From Tissierellales bacterium (GTDB lineage: Bacteria > Bacillota > Clostridia > Tissierellales > Sedimentibacteraceae), in the NCBI GenBank assembly GCA_018433765.1, contig JAHDQO010000003.1:124001-188000 (forward strand): a stretch of DNA of 64,000 bases. Direction: 5' to 3'. The translations under genes and the position numbers were made by a program. Within the stretch, counting starts at the first letter, position 1. Every line of letters starts with the position of its first letter. The notes beneath the pieces are model-generated. The model worked only from the letters and a program-made list of their open reading frames with translations, was not told the DNA's origin and made no database searches. Positions 49,784 through 58,845 of this stretch are shown here, piece after piece.

Positions 49784-50464
49784 TTAACTAGTTAATATAG
49801 ATTCTAACTGTTCCTTTTTCAAAATTATTATTATTTTATTGTTTACCTTTATAATTCCCTTATTGCTCAAATGTGTTAGTTCTCTGGAAAGAGATGGGCG
49901 GGATACATTTAAGTGTTCTGCCCAAGATTTTTTTGAATTAATTAAGCTGATATAATTAGTTTTATTTATTTCCATATTGTAGAGTAGACTGAAAGCTATC
50001 TTTTTTTGGATTGAGTAATAAGAAAATAACTCCAATTTCTTATTTAAGGCTAAAACACTGTTAGCAAATGAAACTATAAGATTAGAATTAATAATGCTAT
50101 CTTTTAGTAAAATATCAGATGTACTTTGTTTGTCAATCAATAATATATTACTTTCTTCAGTAGCTATGATATCATAATCATAAGTAGGTTTTTTTGAAAG
50201 TGCTACTTCCTCGCCAAAAAGGTTTCCTTTGTCTTTATAAAGAAAATTAATAACCTTTCCACAAGCAAGAATTTTTTGTATTTCGATGCGTCCTTTCAAT
50301 ACAATTCCAATATAAAAAGAAGGTTCATCTGCTTTAAAAATGATTTCATTCTTTTTATAATGTTTAATCTTATAATTAGCTTCAGATAGTATTTGTTCTA
50401 TATTGTTTTTATCCTTTCCTTTAAATAAAGTACATGAACATAAGATATCTAAAATTTCTTTCAT
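49784..50464 (-). CDS. Crp/Fnr-family transcriptional regulator (paralogue B)
   Basis: 226 aa from the ATG at 50464, after GGTGAG; an in-frame start at 50503 is upstream of the predicted transcription start. It has the beta-roll domain FYIGIVLKGRIEIQ and a winged helix WAEHLNVSRPSLSRELTHL. It is similar along its full length to the regulator at 20509 (shared ILC-CPLF/CTLF, HYKKN, KKSWAEHLNVSR) and almost the same size. A Fur box and a good promoter precede it. It probably links iron status to other genes; targets may include sufCB, fur or the GTATC-type sites. Confidence 0.88.
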   Translation of the reverse strand: MKEILDILCSCTLFKGKDKNNIEQILSEANYKIKHYKKNEIIFKADEPSFYIGIVLKGRIEIQKILACGKVINFLYKDKGNLFGEEVALSKKPTYDYDIIATEESNILLIDKQSTSDILLKDSIINSNLIVSFANSVLALNKKLELFSYYSIQKKIAFSLLYNMEINKTNYISLINSKKSWAEHLNVSRPSLSRELTHLSNKGIIKVNNKIIIILKKEQLESILTS

Positions 50465-50480
50465 TACACTCACCAACTTA

Positions 50481-50509
50481 ATTATACTATAATATTTATA
50501 CATTGTAAA
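50481..50509 (-). promoter_or_regulatory. promoter of Crp/Fnr paralogue B
   Basis: On the minus strand, TTTACA (50509-50504) and TATAAT (50486-50481) are 17 bp apart; start near 50474. Confidence 0.6.
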
Positions 50510-50510
50510 T

Positions 50511-50529
50511 AAGAATGATAATCTTTATC
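50511..50529. promoter_or_regulatory. Fur box
   Basis: AAGAATGATAATCTTTATC matches the Fur consensus at 16 of 19 positions and includes the dyad AATGATAA/TTATCATT (50514-50532). It abuts the -35 of the regulator promoter. Confidence 0.65.
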
Positions 50530-50587
50530 ATTTTAGTGTACAATTGTCTAATCCATTGAAGAGAGAGTCTCTATCATTAACTAAAGC

Positions 50588-50668
50588 ATGCCTGAACCTT
50601 CTAATATACAATTAGCTGGTACAGTAATTGATTGTCATCCATCGTTAGGCTTGATTTTTGATATATAA
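50588..50668 (+). CDS. 26-codon open frame, possible gene remnant
   Basis: ATG to TAA encodes MPEPSNIQLAGTVIDCHPSL plus six residues. Composition is protein-like and unlike the AT-rich spacer around it. There is no ribosome site. It may be a fragment of a lost gene. The rest of the interval 50530-50842 shows nothing recognisable. Confidence 0.2.
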   Translation: MPEPSNIQLAGTVIDCHPSLGLIFDI

Positions 50669-50842
50669 ATAATATAAGAATTTATTATTAGAGATTGATT
50701 TAAAATTAACAATATAATAAAACTTAAAAAATACTAAAAAATAGTATAACTGAAATAAAGCTTTCGATTAATAATTATTAATCTAGAAAAGATTATTATT
50801 ATTAAGTAAAGCAGAGGCAAAAACAGACAATAAAAACAAAGA

Positions 50843-50871
50843 TTGACAAAATAATAACATAGAATTATAAT
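50843..50871 (+). promoter_or_regulatory. consensus promoter of the formate dehydrogenase operon
   Basis: TTGACA (50843-50848), 17 bp, TATAAT (50866-50871). Start near 50878 gives an unusually long leader of about 200 nt. Confidence 0.75.
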
Positions 50872-50923
50872 GTTGATAATAGTAATAAATGGTAAACGTT
50901 CAAAAATTATCAATTAAATTATA

Positions 50924-50975
50924 ATTATCCAATGATATTATCCAATGATATTATCCAATGATATTATCCAATGAG
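50924..50975 (+). repeat. four 13-bp tandem repeats in the formate dehydrogenase leader
   Basis: ATTATCCAATGAT is repeated head to tail four times; only the last base of the fourth copy differs. It begins about 45 nt after the predicted transcription start. Such an array could be a multi-site operator or a slippage-prone leader. Confidence 0.9.
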
Positions 50976-51079
50976 GAAAAGGTTTTCGCAAAAATAGGAA
51001 CTATCTATTTCAAAAGTAATATTAATAATTAATTTTTATAATTGACTAATAAAAAAGGCTATAGAAGGAGGTTGTAATA

Positions 51080-51583
51080 ATGGAAAGTAATTTTGATTTT
51101 GATACTAAGGAAAATGAGTTTAAAGAGTTAAAAGATTTTATTGATAGCATAAAAGATAAAGGAGGAATATTAATTCAGATTCTTCATAAAGCTCAGAATA
51201 TATTTGGATATTTACCATTAGAAGTTCAAAAGTTTATATCTGACGAAACTAATATCCCAATGTCTGAAATTTATGGAGTAGTTACTTTTTATACTCAATT
51301 TTCAATCAATCCTAAAGGAAAACATATAATTGGTGTTTGCTTAGGAACAGCATGCTATGTAAAAGGTTCACAAGATGTATTAGATAAAATAGTTGAAGAA
51401 ACAAATACTAAAGTTGGACAAACAACAGAAGATGGTATATTTACTATTGAAGCTACAAGATGTTTAGGATGTTGTGGACTAGCTCCTGTTATGACAATAG
51501 ATGAAGATGTGTATGGTAAAATTGATCCTAACAATATACCAAAAATACTTGAGAAATACAGAGTAATAGGCGATAGTGAATGA
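51080..51583 (+). CDS. NuoE-like [2Fe-2S] subunit of the formate dehydrogenase complex
   Basis: 167 aa, preceded by GAAGGAGG. It is a thioredoxin-like ferredoxin domain. The four cluster ligands are visible as CLGTAC (residues about 91-96) and CLGCCG (about 131-135). The N-terminal helix bundle (ILIQILHKAQNIFGYLP) matches the NuoE/HydC/HndA family. It forms the electron-input module with the NuoF-like protein. Confidence 0.92.
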   Translation: MESNFDFDTKENEFKELKDFIDSIKDKGGILIQILHKAQNIFGYLPLEVQKFISDETNIPMSEIYGVVTFYTQFSINPKGKHIIGVCLGTACYVKGSQDVLDKIVEETNTKVGQTTEDGIFTIEATRCLGCCGLAPVMTIDEDVYGKIDPNNIPKILEKYRVIGDSE

Positions 51584-51632
51584 AAGTATAAGAATTATAT
51601 TTTAGATCTGATAGTTAGTATAGGATTTAGAA

Positions 51633-51679
51633 GAACATATCGTAAATAGTAACATCGTGAGCGAATATACGATATGTTC
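51633..51679 (+). other. hairpin between the NuoE and NuoF genes
   Basis: GAACATATCGTA (51633-51644) pairs perfectly with TACGATATGTTC (51668-51679), leaving a 23-nt loop. No T-run follows, so it is more likely an mRNA processing or stability element than a terminator. It lies in the 145-bp gap between the first two genes. Confidence 0.6.
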
Positions 51680-51728
51680 AGAAGGAAAATAATGTTTTTA
51701 TATTAAATAAAAGATTGGAGGTACGATT

Positions 51729-53519
51729 GTGACAATTTTTAGATCGCATGTTTTGATGTGTAGTGGTACTGGATGTGTATCATCAAATGCCGATCAAATA
51801 TTAGCAAGATTTAAAGAGAAAATTAAAGAGGTTGGTCTTGAAAAGGAAGTTCAAGTAATTAAAACGGGATGTTTTGGACTTTGTGAGTCAGGTCCAAATG
51901 TACTTATATATCCAGAAGGATCATTTTATAGCCATATGAGTGTTGATAAAGTTGATGAAGTAGTTGATGAACACTTATTAAAAGGTAGAATAGTAAAAAA
52001 ATATTTATATAAAGAAAGTATTGATAAAGATTTAATCAAATCAGTAGATGAAATTAATTTTTATAAGAAACAAAAGAGAGTGGCATTAAAAAATTGTGGA
52101 ATTATTGATCCGGAGAATATTAATGAATATATAGCAATGAATGGTTATATGGCATTAGGCAAAGCATTGACTGAAATGAATCCAGATGAAGTTATACAAT
52201 TAATAAAAGATTCAGGACTTCGAGGCAGAGGTGGTGGAGGATTTCCTACAGGAGTAAAATGGAGTTTTGCTGCTAGAAATAAAGCAGATCAGAAGTATAT
52301 GATTTGTAATGCAGATGAAGGTGATCCAGGAGCTTTTATGGACAGAAGTGTACTTGAAGGTGATCCTCATACTGTAATAGAAGCAATGGCAATAGCAGGT
52401 TATGCAATAGGTGCAACAAAAGGATTTGTCTATGTTAGGGCGGAATATCCAATAGCTGTAAATAGGTTAGAAATTGCTATTAATCAAGCAAAAGAAAAAG
52501 GATTATTAGGTAAAAATATTTTTAATTCAGGATTTGATTTTGATTTAGAAATAAGATTAGGTGCTGGAGCTTTTGTTTGCGGTGAAGAAACATCATTGAT
52601 AGCATCAATAGAAGGTCATCGTGGTATGTCTAGATGCAAACCTCCATTTCCTGCAAACCAAGGATTATGGACAAGACCAACTATAATAAATAATGTTGAA
52701 ACATTAGCGAATATTACACAGATAGTTTTAAACGGTTCAAAATGGTTCAGAAGTTTTGGAACTGAGAATTCTCCAGGAACTAAAGTTTTTGCACTTGGAG
52801 GAAAAATAAATAATACCGGACTAGTTGAAATACCAATGGGAACAACTTTAAGAGAAGTTATTTATGATATTGGTGGTGGATGTCCTAATGGAAAAGAATT
52901 TAAAGCAGTTCAAACAGGGGGACCATCTGGAGGATGTATTACAAAAGAAAATATTGATATACCCATAGATTTTGATACCCTTACCTCAATAGGCTCTATG
53001 ATGGGATCTGGTGGTATGATAGTAATGGATGAAGATAACTGTATGGTTGATATTGCAAGGTTTTTCTTAGATTTTACTGTAGATGAATCATGTGGTAAGT
53101 GTACACCATGTAGAGATGGAACAAAAAAGATGCATGAAATTCTTGATAATATAACTAGTGGGAAAGGTATTAATGGTGATATTGAAAAATTATTGGATTT
53201 AGCATATACGATTAAAGATAGTGCATTATGTGGTCTTGGACAAACTGCGCCAAATCCAGTAATATCTACTATTAGATATTTTAGAGATGAATATGAAGCA
53301 CATATTAATGAAAAAAGATGCCCTGCTGGAGTGTGTAAACCATTGCTGTCATATTATATAACAGATAACTGTATTGGATGTACAAAATGCGCAAGAAACT
53401 GTCCTGTAAATTGTATTAGTGGTGAAGTTAAGAAAAAACATGTAATAGATACTAATGCATGTATAAAGTGTGGTTCATGTATAACTGATTGTCCAGTTAA
53501 TGCAATTATTAAGAGATAA
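51729..53519 (+). CDS. NuoF-like FMN/NAD(P)H-binding flavoprotein subunit
   Basis: 596 aa from a GTG after GGAGGT. Residues 1-95 are a thioredoxin-like [2Fe-2S] domain (CSGTGC and CFGLCESGP). Residues 130-420 are the FMN/NAD core with GLRGRGGGGFPTGVKW and GAGAFVCGEETSL. The 4Fe-4S motif SCGKCTPCRDG lies near 455. Residues 535-596 add two 4Fe-4S ferredoxin motifs (CIGCTKCARNCP, CIKCGSCITDCP). This HymB/HndC/HydB layout is found in electron-bifurcating hydrogenases and formate dehydrogenases. Confidence 0.95.
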   Translation: MTIFRSHVLMCSGTGCVSSNADQILARFKEKIKEVGLEKEVQVIKTGCFGLCESGPNVLIYPEGSFYSHMSVDKVDEVVDEHLLKGRIVKKYLYKESIDKDLIKSVDEINFYKKQKRVALKNCGIIDPENINEYIAMNGYMALGKALTEMNPDEVIQLIKDSGLRGRGGGGFPTGVKWSFAARNKADQKYMICNADEGDPGAFMDRSVLEGDPHTVIEAMAIAGYAIGATKGFVYVRAEYPIAVNRLEIAINQAKEKGLLGKNIFNSGFDFDLEIRLGAGAFVCGEETSLIASIEGHRGMSRCKPPFPANQGLWTRPTIINNVETLANITQIVLNGSKWFRSFGTENSPGTKVFALGGKINNTGLVEIPMGTTLREVIYDIGGGCPNGKEFKAVQTGGPSGGCITKENIDIPIDFDTLTSIGSMMGSGGMIVMDEDNCMVDIARFFLDFTVDESCGKCTPCRDGTKKMHEILDNITSGKGINGDIEKLLDLAYTIKDSALCGLGQTAPNPVISTIRYFRDEYEAHINEKRCPAGVCKPLLSYYITDNCIGCTKCARNCPVNCISGEVKKKHVIDTNACIKCGSCITDCPVNAIIKR

Positions 53520-53551
53520 AGTAGATATGATTTAATAAGAGAGGTGTAAAC

Positions 53552-56239
53552 ATGGAAAAAATAATCATTATTATTAATGGAAAAGAAGCTCAAGTTGATA
53601 AAAATTTTACTATTCTTCAAGCTGCAAAAAGCTTAGGAATTGAGGTGCCGACTATATGTAATGATAATAGATTAGTTCCTCATGGTGCATGTAGAATGTG
53701 TGTTGTAGAAGTTAAAAATGCGAGAGCTCTTCTAACTGCTTGTACAACACCTGTTGCTGAAGGTATGGAAATAAATACTCATAGTGAGAGGGTAATTAAT
53801 TCCAGAAAAACAACATTGGAACTTATGATTGCAAATCATCCTCTTGACTGCTTAACATGTTCAAAAGCTGGAAATTGCAAGTTGCAGGATTATTGTTTTG
53901 AATATGATGTGACAGGAGAGAAATTTAGTGGATTTGATAAAGATGATTTACCAATAGATGATAGCAATGACTTTTATACATTTGATCCAAACAAATGTAT
54001 TTTATGTGGTAAATGTGTTAAAGTTTGCGATGAATTACAATGTACAAGTGCTATAGGTTTTAGTGGAAGGGGATTTTCTACTCATGTTTCTCATCCATTT
54101 GAGGCTGGAATGGATTATTCTACATGTGTTTCATGTGGAAACTGTGTGTCTGTATGTCCTGTGGGAGCTTTAATGCCTAAGGAAAAAACAAAATTTAGGG
54201 AATGGGAAGTAAAAAAAACTCAAACAACTTGTTCTTACTGTGGTGTAGGGTGTCAAATAGAATTAAAAGTTAAAAACAATAAAGTTGTTGGTGTTGATCC
54301 TGCAATGGGACCTTCAAATGATGGATTGTTATGTGTAAAAGGTAAATTTGGTTATAAATTTATAAATCATCCAGATAGATTGAAAATACCTTTAATTAAA
54401 AAAGATGGAGTTTTTAATGAAGCAACATGGGATGAAGCCTATGATTTAATTGCTTCGAAAATTAATGAAATAAAGAAAGAACACGGTTCTGATTCAATAG
54501 CTGGATTGTCTTCTGCCAGAGCAACAAATGAAGATAATTATTTAATGCAAAAAATGATGAGAGCTGTAATTGGTACAAATAATATTGATCATTGTGCACG
54601 TCTCTGACACTCCTCTACTGTTGCAGGTCTTGCAACAACATTTGGTAGTGGAGCAATGACAAATAGTATTAATGAAATTGATAAGTCTGAAGTTATATTT
54701 ATTATAGGTTCAAATACTACAGAAAATCACCCAGTAATAGGGTCAAGAATTAGAAGAGCTATTAAGCAAAATGGAGCTAAACTAATTGTTGCAGATCCAC
54801 GTAATATAGATATCGCTAATGATGCTGAAGTATTTATGCAAATTAAACCTGGTACTAATATAGCTTTATTGAATTCAATGATGAATGTTATTATTGAAGA
54901 AAAATTATATGATAAGGAATATGTTGATACAAAGACTGAAGATTTTGAAAAATTAGTAGAAACAGTAAGTAATTATTCTGCTAAAGTCGGTGCAAAAATT
55001 TGCGGGGTAGATGCTGAAGATATTAAAAGAGCATCTAAATTATATGCAAAAGCTAATGTTGCGAGTTTGTTTTATGCAATGGGTATAACTCAGCATACTT
55101 CAGGTACATACAATGTTATGGCAATAGCTAACTTAGCTATGTTATGTGGTAATGTTGGAAAAGAAGGTGGAGGTGTAAATCCTCTTCGTGGTCAAAACAA
55201 TGTGCAAGGAGCATGTGATATGGGTGCTTTACCTAATGTATATCCTGGATATCAAAAGGTAGTTCTTCCAGAAGTAAAAGAAAAATTTGAAAAAGCATGG
55301 AATACTAAACTTGATAATAAAGTTGGACTTTCAATTCCAAAAATACTGGATAAAGCTATTTCTGGTGATTTGAAAATGTTATATATTTTTGGAGAGAATC
55401 CAATGGTTTCAGATCCTGATACAAAACATATAGAAAAAGCTTTAAAAAACTTGGAATTCATTGTTTCTCAAGATATCTTTTTGAATGAAACGGGAGAATT
55501 AGCAGATGTAGTTTTACCTGCTGCTTGTTTTGCGGAAAAAGAGGGAACATTCACTAATACAGAGAGAAGAGTACAAAGAGTTAGAAAAGCAGTTGAAGCT
55601 CCAGGTAAGGCAAAACCTGATTGGGTTATTCTTTCAGAATTAATGAGTAAATTAGGATATGATTGTTCTTATAATAGTGCTTCAAATATTTTTGATGAGA
55701 TGGCATCATTGACACCATCTTATGCTGGAATATCTTATAAAAGATTAGAGAACAATCAAGGACTTCAATGGCCATGTCCATCTGAGGATCACCCAGGTAC
55801 AAAGTATTTACATAAAGATAAATTTGCTAGAGGTTTAGGAATATTTAAACCTTCAGAATATATTACAGCTGATGAACTGCCTGATGAAGAATTTCCATTA
55901 ATAATGACAACAGGAAGAATTTTATATCAGTATCATACAATGACTATGTCAGGAAGAGTTGAAGGTTTAAACAAACAAGCTCCTGAAAGTTATATAGAGA
56001 TATCTTCCAAAACAGCTAAGATTTTACGTGTTATTAATGGAGAAATGGTTAGAGTAACTTCAAGAAGAGGTACGATTGAAACAAGAGTTAAAGTGACAGA
56101 AATTGTAGAAGAAGGTGTAGTATTTATGCCTTTTCATTATGCAAACGGTGCTAATGTTATTACAAATCCAGCAACTGACCCACTAAGTGGCATTTCAGAG
56201 GTTAAAGTTTGTGCAGTAAAAATTGAAAAAATTGCTTGA
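53552..56239 (+). CDS. selenocysteine formate dehydrogenase alpha subunit fused to a NuoG-type ferredoxin region
   Basis: 895 aa, reading through the in-frame TGA at 54605-54607 as selenocysteine 352. The frame is continuous on both sides (DHCARL-U-HSSTVAGLATT), and the context matches FdhF/FdhA active sites. Residues 1-80 are a plant-type [2Fe-2S] domain, 80-120 the His-ligated cluster segment HPLDCLTCSKAGNC, 135-210 two 4Fe-4S motifs, and 225 onward the molybdopterin domain starting CSYCGVGC. The terminal ~115 residues are the dinucleotide-binding domain. It oxidises formate or reduces CO2, exchanging electrons with NAD(P)H through NuoE/F and probably ferredoxin. The final stop is also TGA but lacks a SECIS. 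Confidence 0.93.
54605..54642 (+). other. selenocysteine UGA with SECIS-like hairpin
   Basis: The TGA (54605-54607) is followed 12 bp later by GTTGCA-GGTCT-TGCAAC (54620-54636). The GGTCT apical loop is that of the E. coli fdhF SECIS. The spacing to the UGA is as in E. coli. Confidence 0.88.
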
Positions 56240-56333
56240 TAGTTTAAATTTATGAGTTGTATGGGTTAAGGTTATTATTTTAAAACCTGAGGTCATTTTA
56301 GGACTACATGAAATGAAATTAGAAAGGAATAAT

Positions 56334-56951
56334 ATGGAAAATATAGATACCGCTATTATATTGGCGGGTGGTCAGAGTAGAAGAATGGGGTTTGACAAGA
56401 AATACATTGAAGTTGAAGGAAAATATTTATTAGATTCTATTGTTAAAAATTTAGAAAAAGAGTTTGAAAGAATTATTATAGTAACTAACACCCCATACTA
56501 CTTAATAAAGATAAATATAAGTTATATTAAAGATGAAATTGAAAACATTGGACCTTTAGGGGGTATTCATTCGGGTTTGAAGTATTCTGACTCTGAATAT
56601 AACTATATAATAGCTTGTGATATGCCATATATAAATTTAAAGTATATTAGATATTTGAAAAAGCAGGTAGAAGATAATATTAAGTTAAAACCTGATGCAG
56701 TAGTAACGAGATTTAATGAATGGATAGAACCATTTAATGGAATTTATTCCAAAAAAATTGTAAAAAACATAGAAGACTATATTAATAACAAAAAAAGAAA
56801 TATTTATTCTTTGATAAGTACAATGAATACGTTATATGTTGAAGAAAAACTTGCTAGAAAATTTAGTCCTGATTGGAAAATGTTTAAGAATTTGAATACA
56901 AAAAGAGATTTATATGAGTATGTAAATAGTTATGAATATGAGGCATTATAA
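56334..56951 (+). CDS. mobA: molybdenum cofactor guanylyltransferase
   Basis: 205 aa from the ATG at 56334, after AAAGGA; an in-frame ATG at 56313 has no site. The nucleotide-binding motif is AIILAGGQSRRMGFDK, then IGPLGGIHSGL and the metal-binding DMP in ACDMPY. It attaches GMP to molybdopterin to give the guanine dinucleotide cofactor needed by the formate dehydrogenase encoded upstream. Confidence 0.92.
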   Translation: MENIDTAIILAGGQSRRMGFDKKYIEVEGKYLLDSIVKNLEKEFERIIIVTNTPYYLIKINISYIKDEIENIGPLGGIHSGLKYSDSEYNYIIACDMPYINLKYIRYLKKQVEDNIKLKPDAVVTRFNEWIEPFNGIYSKKIVKNIEDYINNKKRNIYSLISTMNTLYVEEKLARKFSPDWKMFKNLNTKRDLYEYVNSYEYEAL

Positions 56952-56952
56952 A

Positions 56953-57738
56953 ATGGAAATGATTGATGAAATGGAAATAGTAAAAATTATTTCTTTTCAA
57001 CAAGAAATTACAAACGATAATGTTATTCGTGAATATGCGATGACATTAATTGTAAATGATGTAGAAATTGCTACTTTGATGTGTTCACCTGATTCTTTGC
57101 AATATCTTGCTATTGGATTTTTGTTATCTGAAAATATTATTGATTATAAGGAAGATTATAGAGAAATTGTAGTTGATGAAAAAAACGGAATAGTCAATGT
57201 GAAGTTAGCACAAGAGCTGAAATATAAAAGAAAAAATAAAATTATTTATACTGATGGCAGAGACCTGAGTATAGATAAAGATTTTTTAAATAATTTTAGG
57301 CAAATAAAATTAAGAAGTGACATTAAATTAAATTATGAATATCTATTTAATATTTCTAAAGAATTAGATGATAAATCCGTTATATTTAAAAAAACAGGCG
57401 GAACGCATAGTGCTTGCTTATGTGACGAGAAAGGTATGATACTTTTCAGAGAAGATGTTAGTAGACATAATGCTATAGATAAAATATTAGGCGAAGCGTT
57501 TATTAAAGAGATTTCATTAGATAATAAGTTTGTTTTTGTTAGCGGAAGATTAACCTCTGAAATGTTATTAAAAATAGTGAGAGTGGGGGGAGTTATAATT
57601 ATTTCTCGTTCGGCTCCAACAGATTTAGCTGTTAAAATTGCAAGAAACTTAAATATTACTTTAGTTGGGTTTGTACGAGGTAATAGAATGAATATTTATT
57701 CTGGTGAATTACGAATAGTTTGTAAAAAAAATATATAA
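56953..57738 (+). CDS. fdhD: formate dehydrogenase accessory sulfurtransferase
   Basis: 261 aa from the ATG at 56953, 9 bp after GAGG and just after the mobA stop; in-frame starts at 56932 and 56938 overlap mobA. The active-site loop is GGTHSACLCDEKG, with two Cys in place of the CxxC of E. coli FdhD. Later motifs EDVSRHNAIDKILG and SRSAPTDLAVKIA are typical. It transfers sulfur to the molybdenum cofactor before insertion into formate dehydrogenase. Confidence 0.93.
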   Translation: MEMIDEMEIVKIISFQQEITNDNVIREYAMTLIVNDVEIATLMCSPDSLQYLAIGFLLSENIIDYKEDYREIVVDEKNGIVNVKLAQELKYKRKNKIIYTDGRDLSIDKDFLNNFRQIKLRSDIKLNYEYLFNISKELDDKSVIFKKTGGTHSACLCDEKGMILFREDVSRHNAIDKILGEAFIKEISLDNKFVFVSGRLTSEMLLKIVRVGGVIIISRSAPTDLAVKIARNLNITLVGFVRGNRMNIYSGELRIVCKKNI

Positions 57739-57753
57739 TGTCAGGAGGATATT

Positions 57754-58590
57754 ATGGAAAAAGTAATTTTATCACATGAAGAAAATATTGAAAAAGAAAG
57801 CGGATTTATAATGCAAAAAAGAATTTTATCACCTAGTGAAGTTGCTGAAGCTACTTGTAAAGCGGGATTAGCAAAAGCGAATAAATCCGCAGTAGTTTTA
57901 ATTTTGCTTGGAATATTGGCTGGTCTGTATATTGGTCTTGGAGGAGTTGGTGCTACAGTTTTATGGGCAAATTTTGCAGCTGACGGAATGATAGGTTGGG
58001 GAAAATTTATGGGTGCAGCTGTTTTTCCGGTTGGACTTATGTTAGTAATTATGTGTGGATCTGAATTATTTACAGGTAATAACTTAATGACTTTAGGATG
58101 TTTTAGAGGTGATTATAAATTTTCAAGAGTTTTAAGAAATTGGGTACTTGTATATCTTGGTAATTTTATAGGATCTTTATTTTTAGCAATTATGATTGCT
58201 AATATGGGTTTGTTTGCAGGAGCAGTAGGCGAAAAAGCTATTTCAATTGCAACAGGCAAAGTAGGACTTAGTTTTAGTGCAGCAGTAATAAGAGGTGTTT
58301 TGTGTAATATATTAGTTGTACTTGCAGTATGGCTTGTTACAGCAGGTAGAGATTTAATAAGTAAAATATTTGCTTGTTGGTTTCCTATTATGTTATTCGT
58401 GCTTTGCGGGTTTGAACATAGTGTAGCAAATATGTACTTCATATCAGTAGGTAAGTTTCTTGGTGCGGATATAACTTGGAGTCAATTTTGGATAAATAAT
58501 TTAATTCCTGTAACTATAGGGAACCTTATTGGCGGAGCGGTATTTATACCTGCTATATATTATTTCATTTTTATTAGAAAATCAAAATAG
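57754..58590 (+). CDS. formate/nitrite transporter family channel (FocA-like)
   Basis: 278 aa, preceded by CAGGAGGA. Six helices are expected. FNT motifs include AGLYIGLGGVGATVLWAN in helix 1-2, GSELFTGNNLM, GVLCNILVVLAVW and GFEHSVANMYFISVG. As the last gene of the formate dehydrogenase operon it probably moves formate across the membrane; nitrite or hydrosulfide are known alternatives in the family. Confidence 0.92.
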   Translation: MEKVILSHEENIEKESGFIMQKRILSPSEVAEATCKAGLAKANKSAVVLILLGILAGLYIGLGGVGATVLWANFAADGMIGWGKFMGAAVFPVGLMLVIMCGSELFTGNNLMTLGCFRGDYKFSRVLRNWVLVYLGNFIGSLFLAIMIANMGLFAGAVGEKAISIATGKVGLSFSAAVIRGVLCNILVVLAVWLVTAGRDLISKIFACWFPIMLFVLCGFEHSVANMYFISVGKFLGADITWSQFWINNLIPVTIGNLIGGAVFIPAIYYFIFIRKSK

Positions 58591-58845
58591 CAAATTATTT
58601 GTGTACTATTATAATAATCTTCTATTACAAAAAGTTTAAATTAATCTGAATATTTTTTATTCATTGATATGGTAGTTCCTTTATTAAGTATATATTATCG
58701 TCCTTATTTTGTACACTTCTGGTGTTCGTTCCAGTACTGTTTTGACATTTTGGAAACTATGTTATAATTAATTTATCAAGAGTTATACATAAATATTAAG
58801 GCGATTATGATATAAAATTATAATTATTAAGAAGGAGGATAACTT
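58591..58845. other. intergenic region before the amidohydrolase
   Basis: It contains TTGACA (58742-58747) and TATAAT (58763-58768), only 15 bp apart, a suboptimal promoter. An imperfect dyad CTGG...CCAG (58720-58734) lies just upstream and could be an operator. No terminator hairpin with a T-run and no recognisable riboswitch were seen. Confidence 0.4.

Noticed and set aside
49784-49795. TTAACTAGTTAA palindrome between sufB and the regulator as a terminator or operator
   Set aside because: It has only 6-bp arms, no T-run, and lies between converging stop codons; too short to support a call.
50924-50975. CRISPR array
   Set aside because: The 13-bp units are directly adjacent with no spacers, and no cas genes are present.
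53552-54607. A 351-aa truncated formate dehydrogenase caused by a nonsense mutation
   Set aside because: The frame continues unbroken for 543 more codons, the TGA is exactly at the known Sec position and a SECIS-like hairpin follows.
58770-58845. Purine or other riboswitch before the amidohydrolase
   Set aside because: The leader after the predicted start is short and AT-rich and lacks the conserved core of the purine riboswitch.
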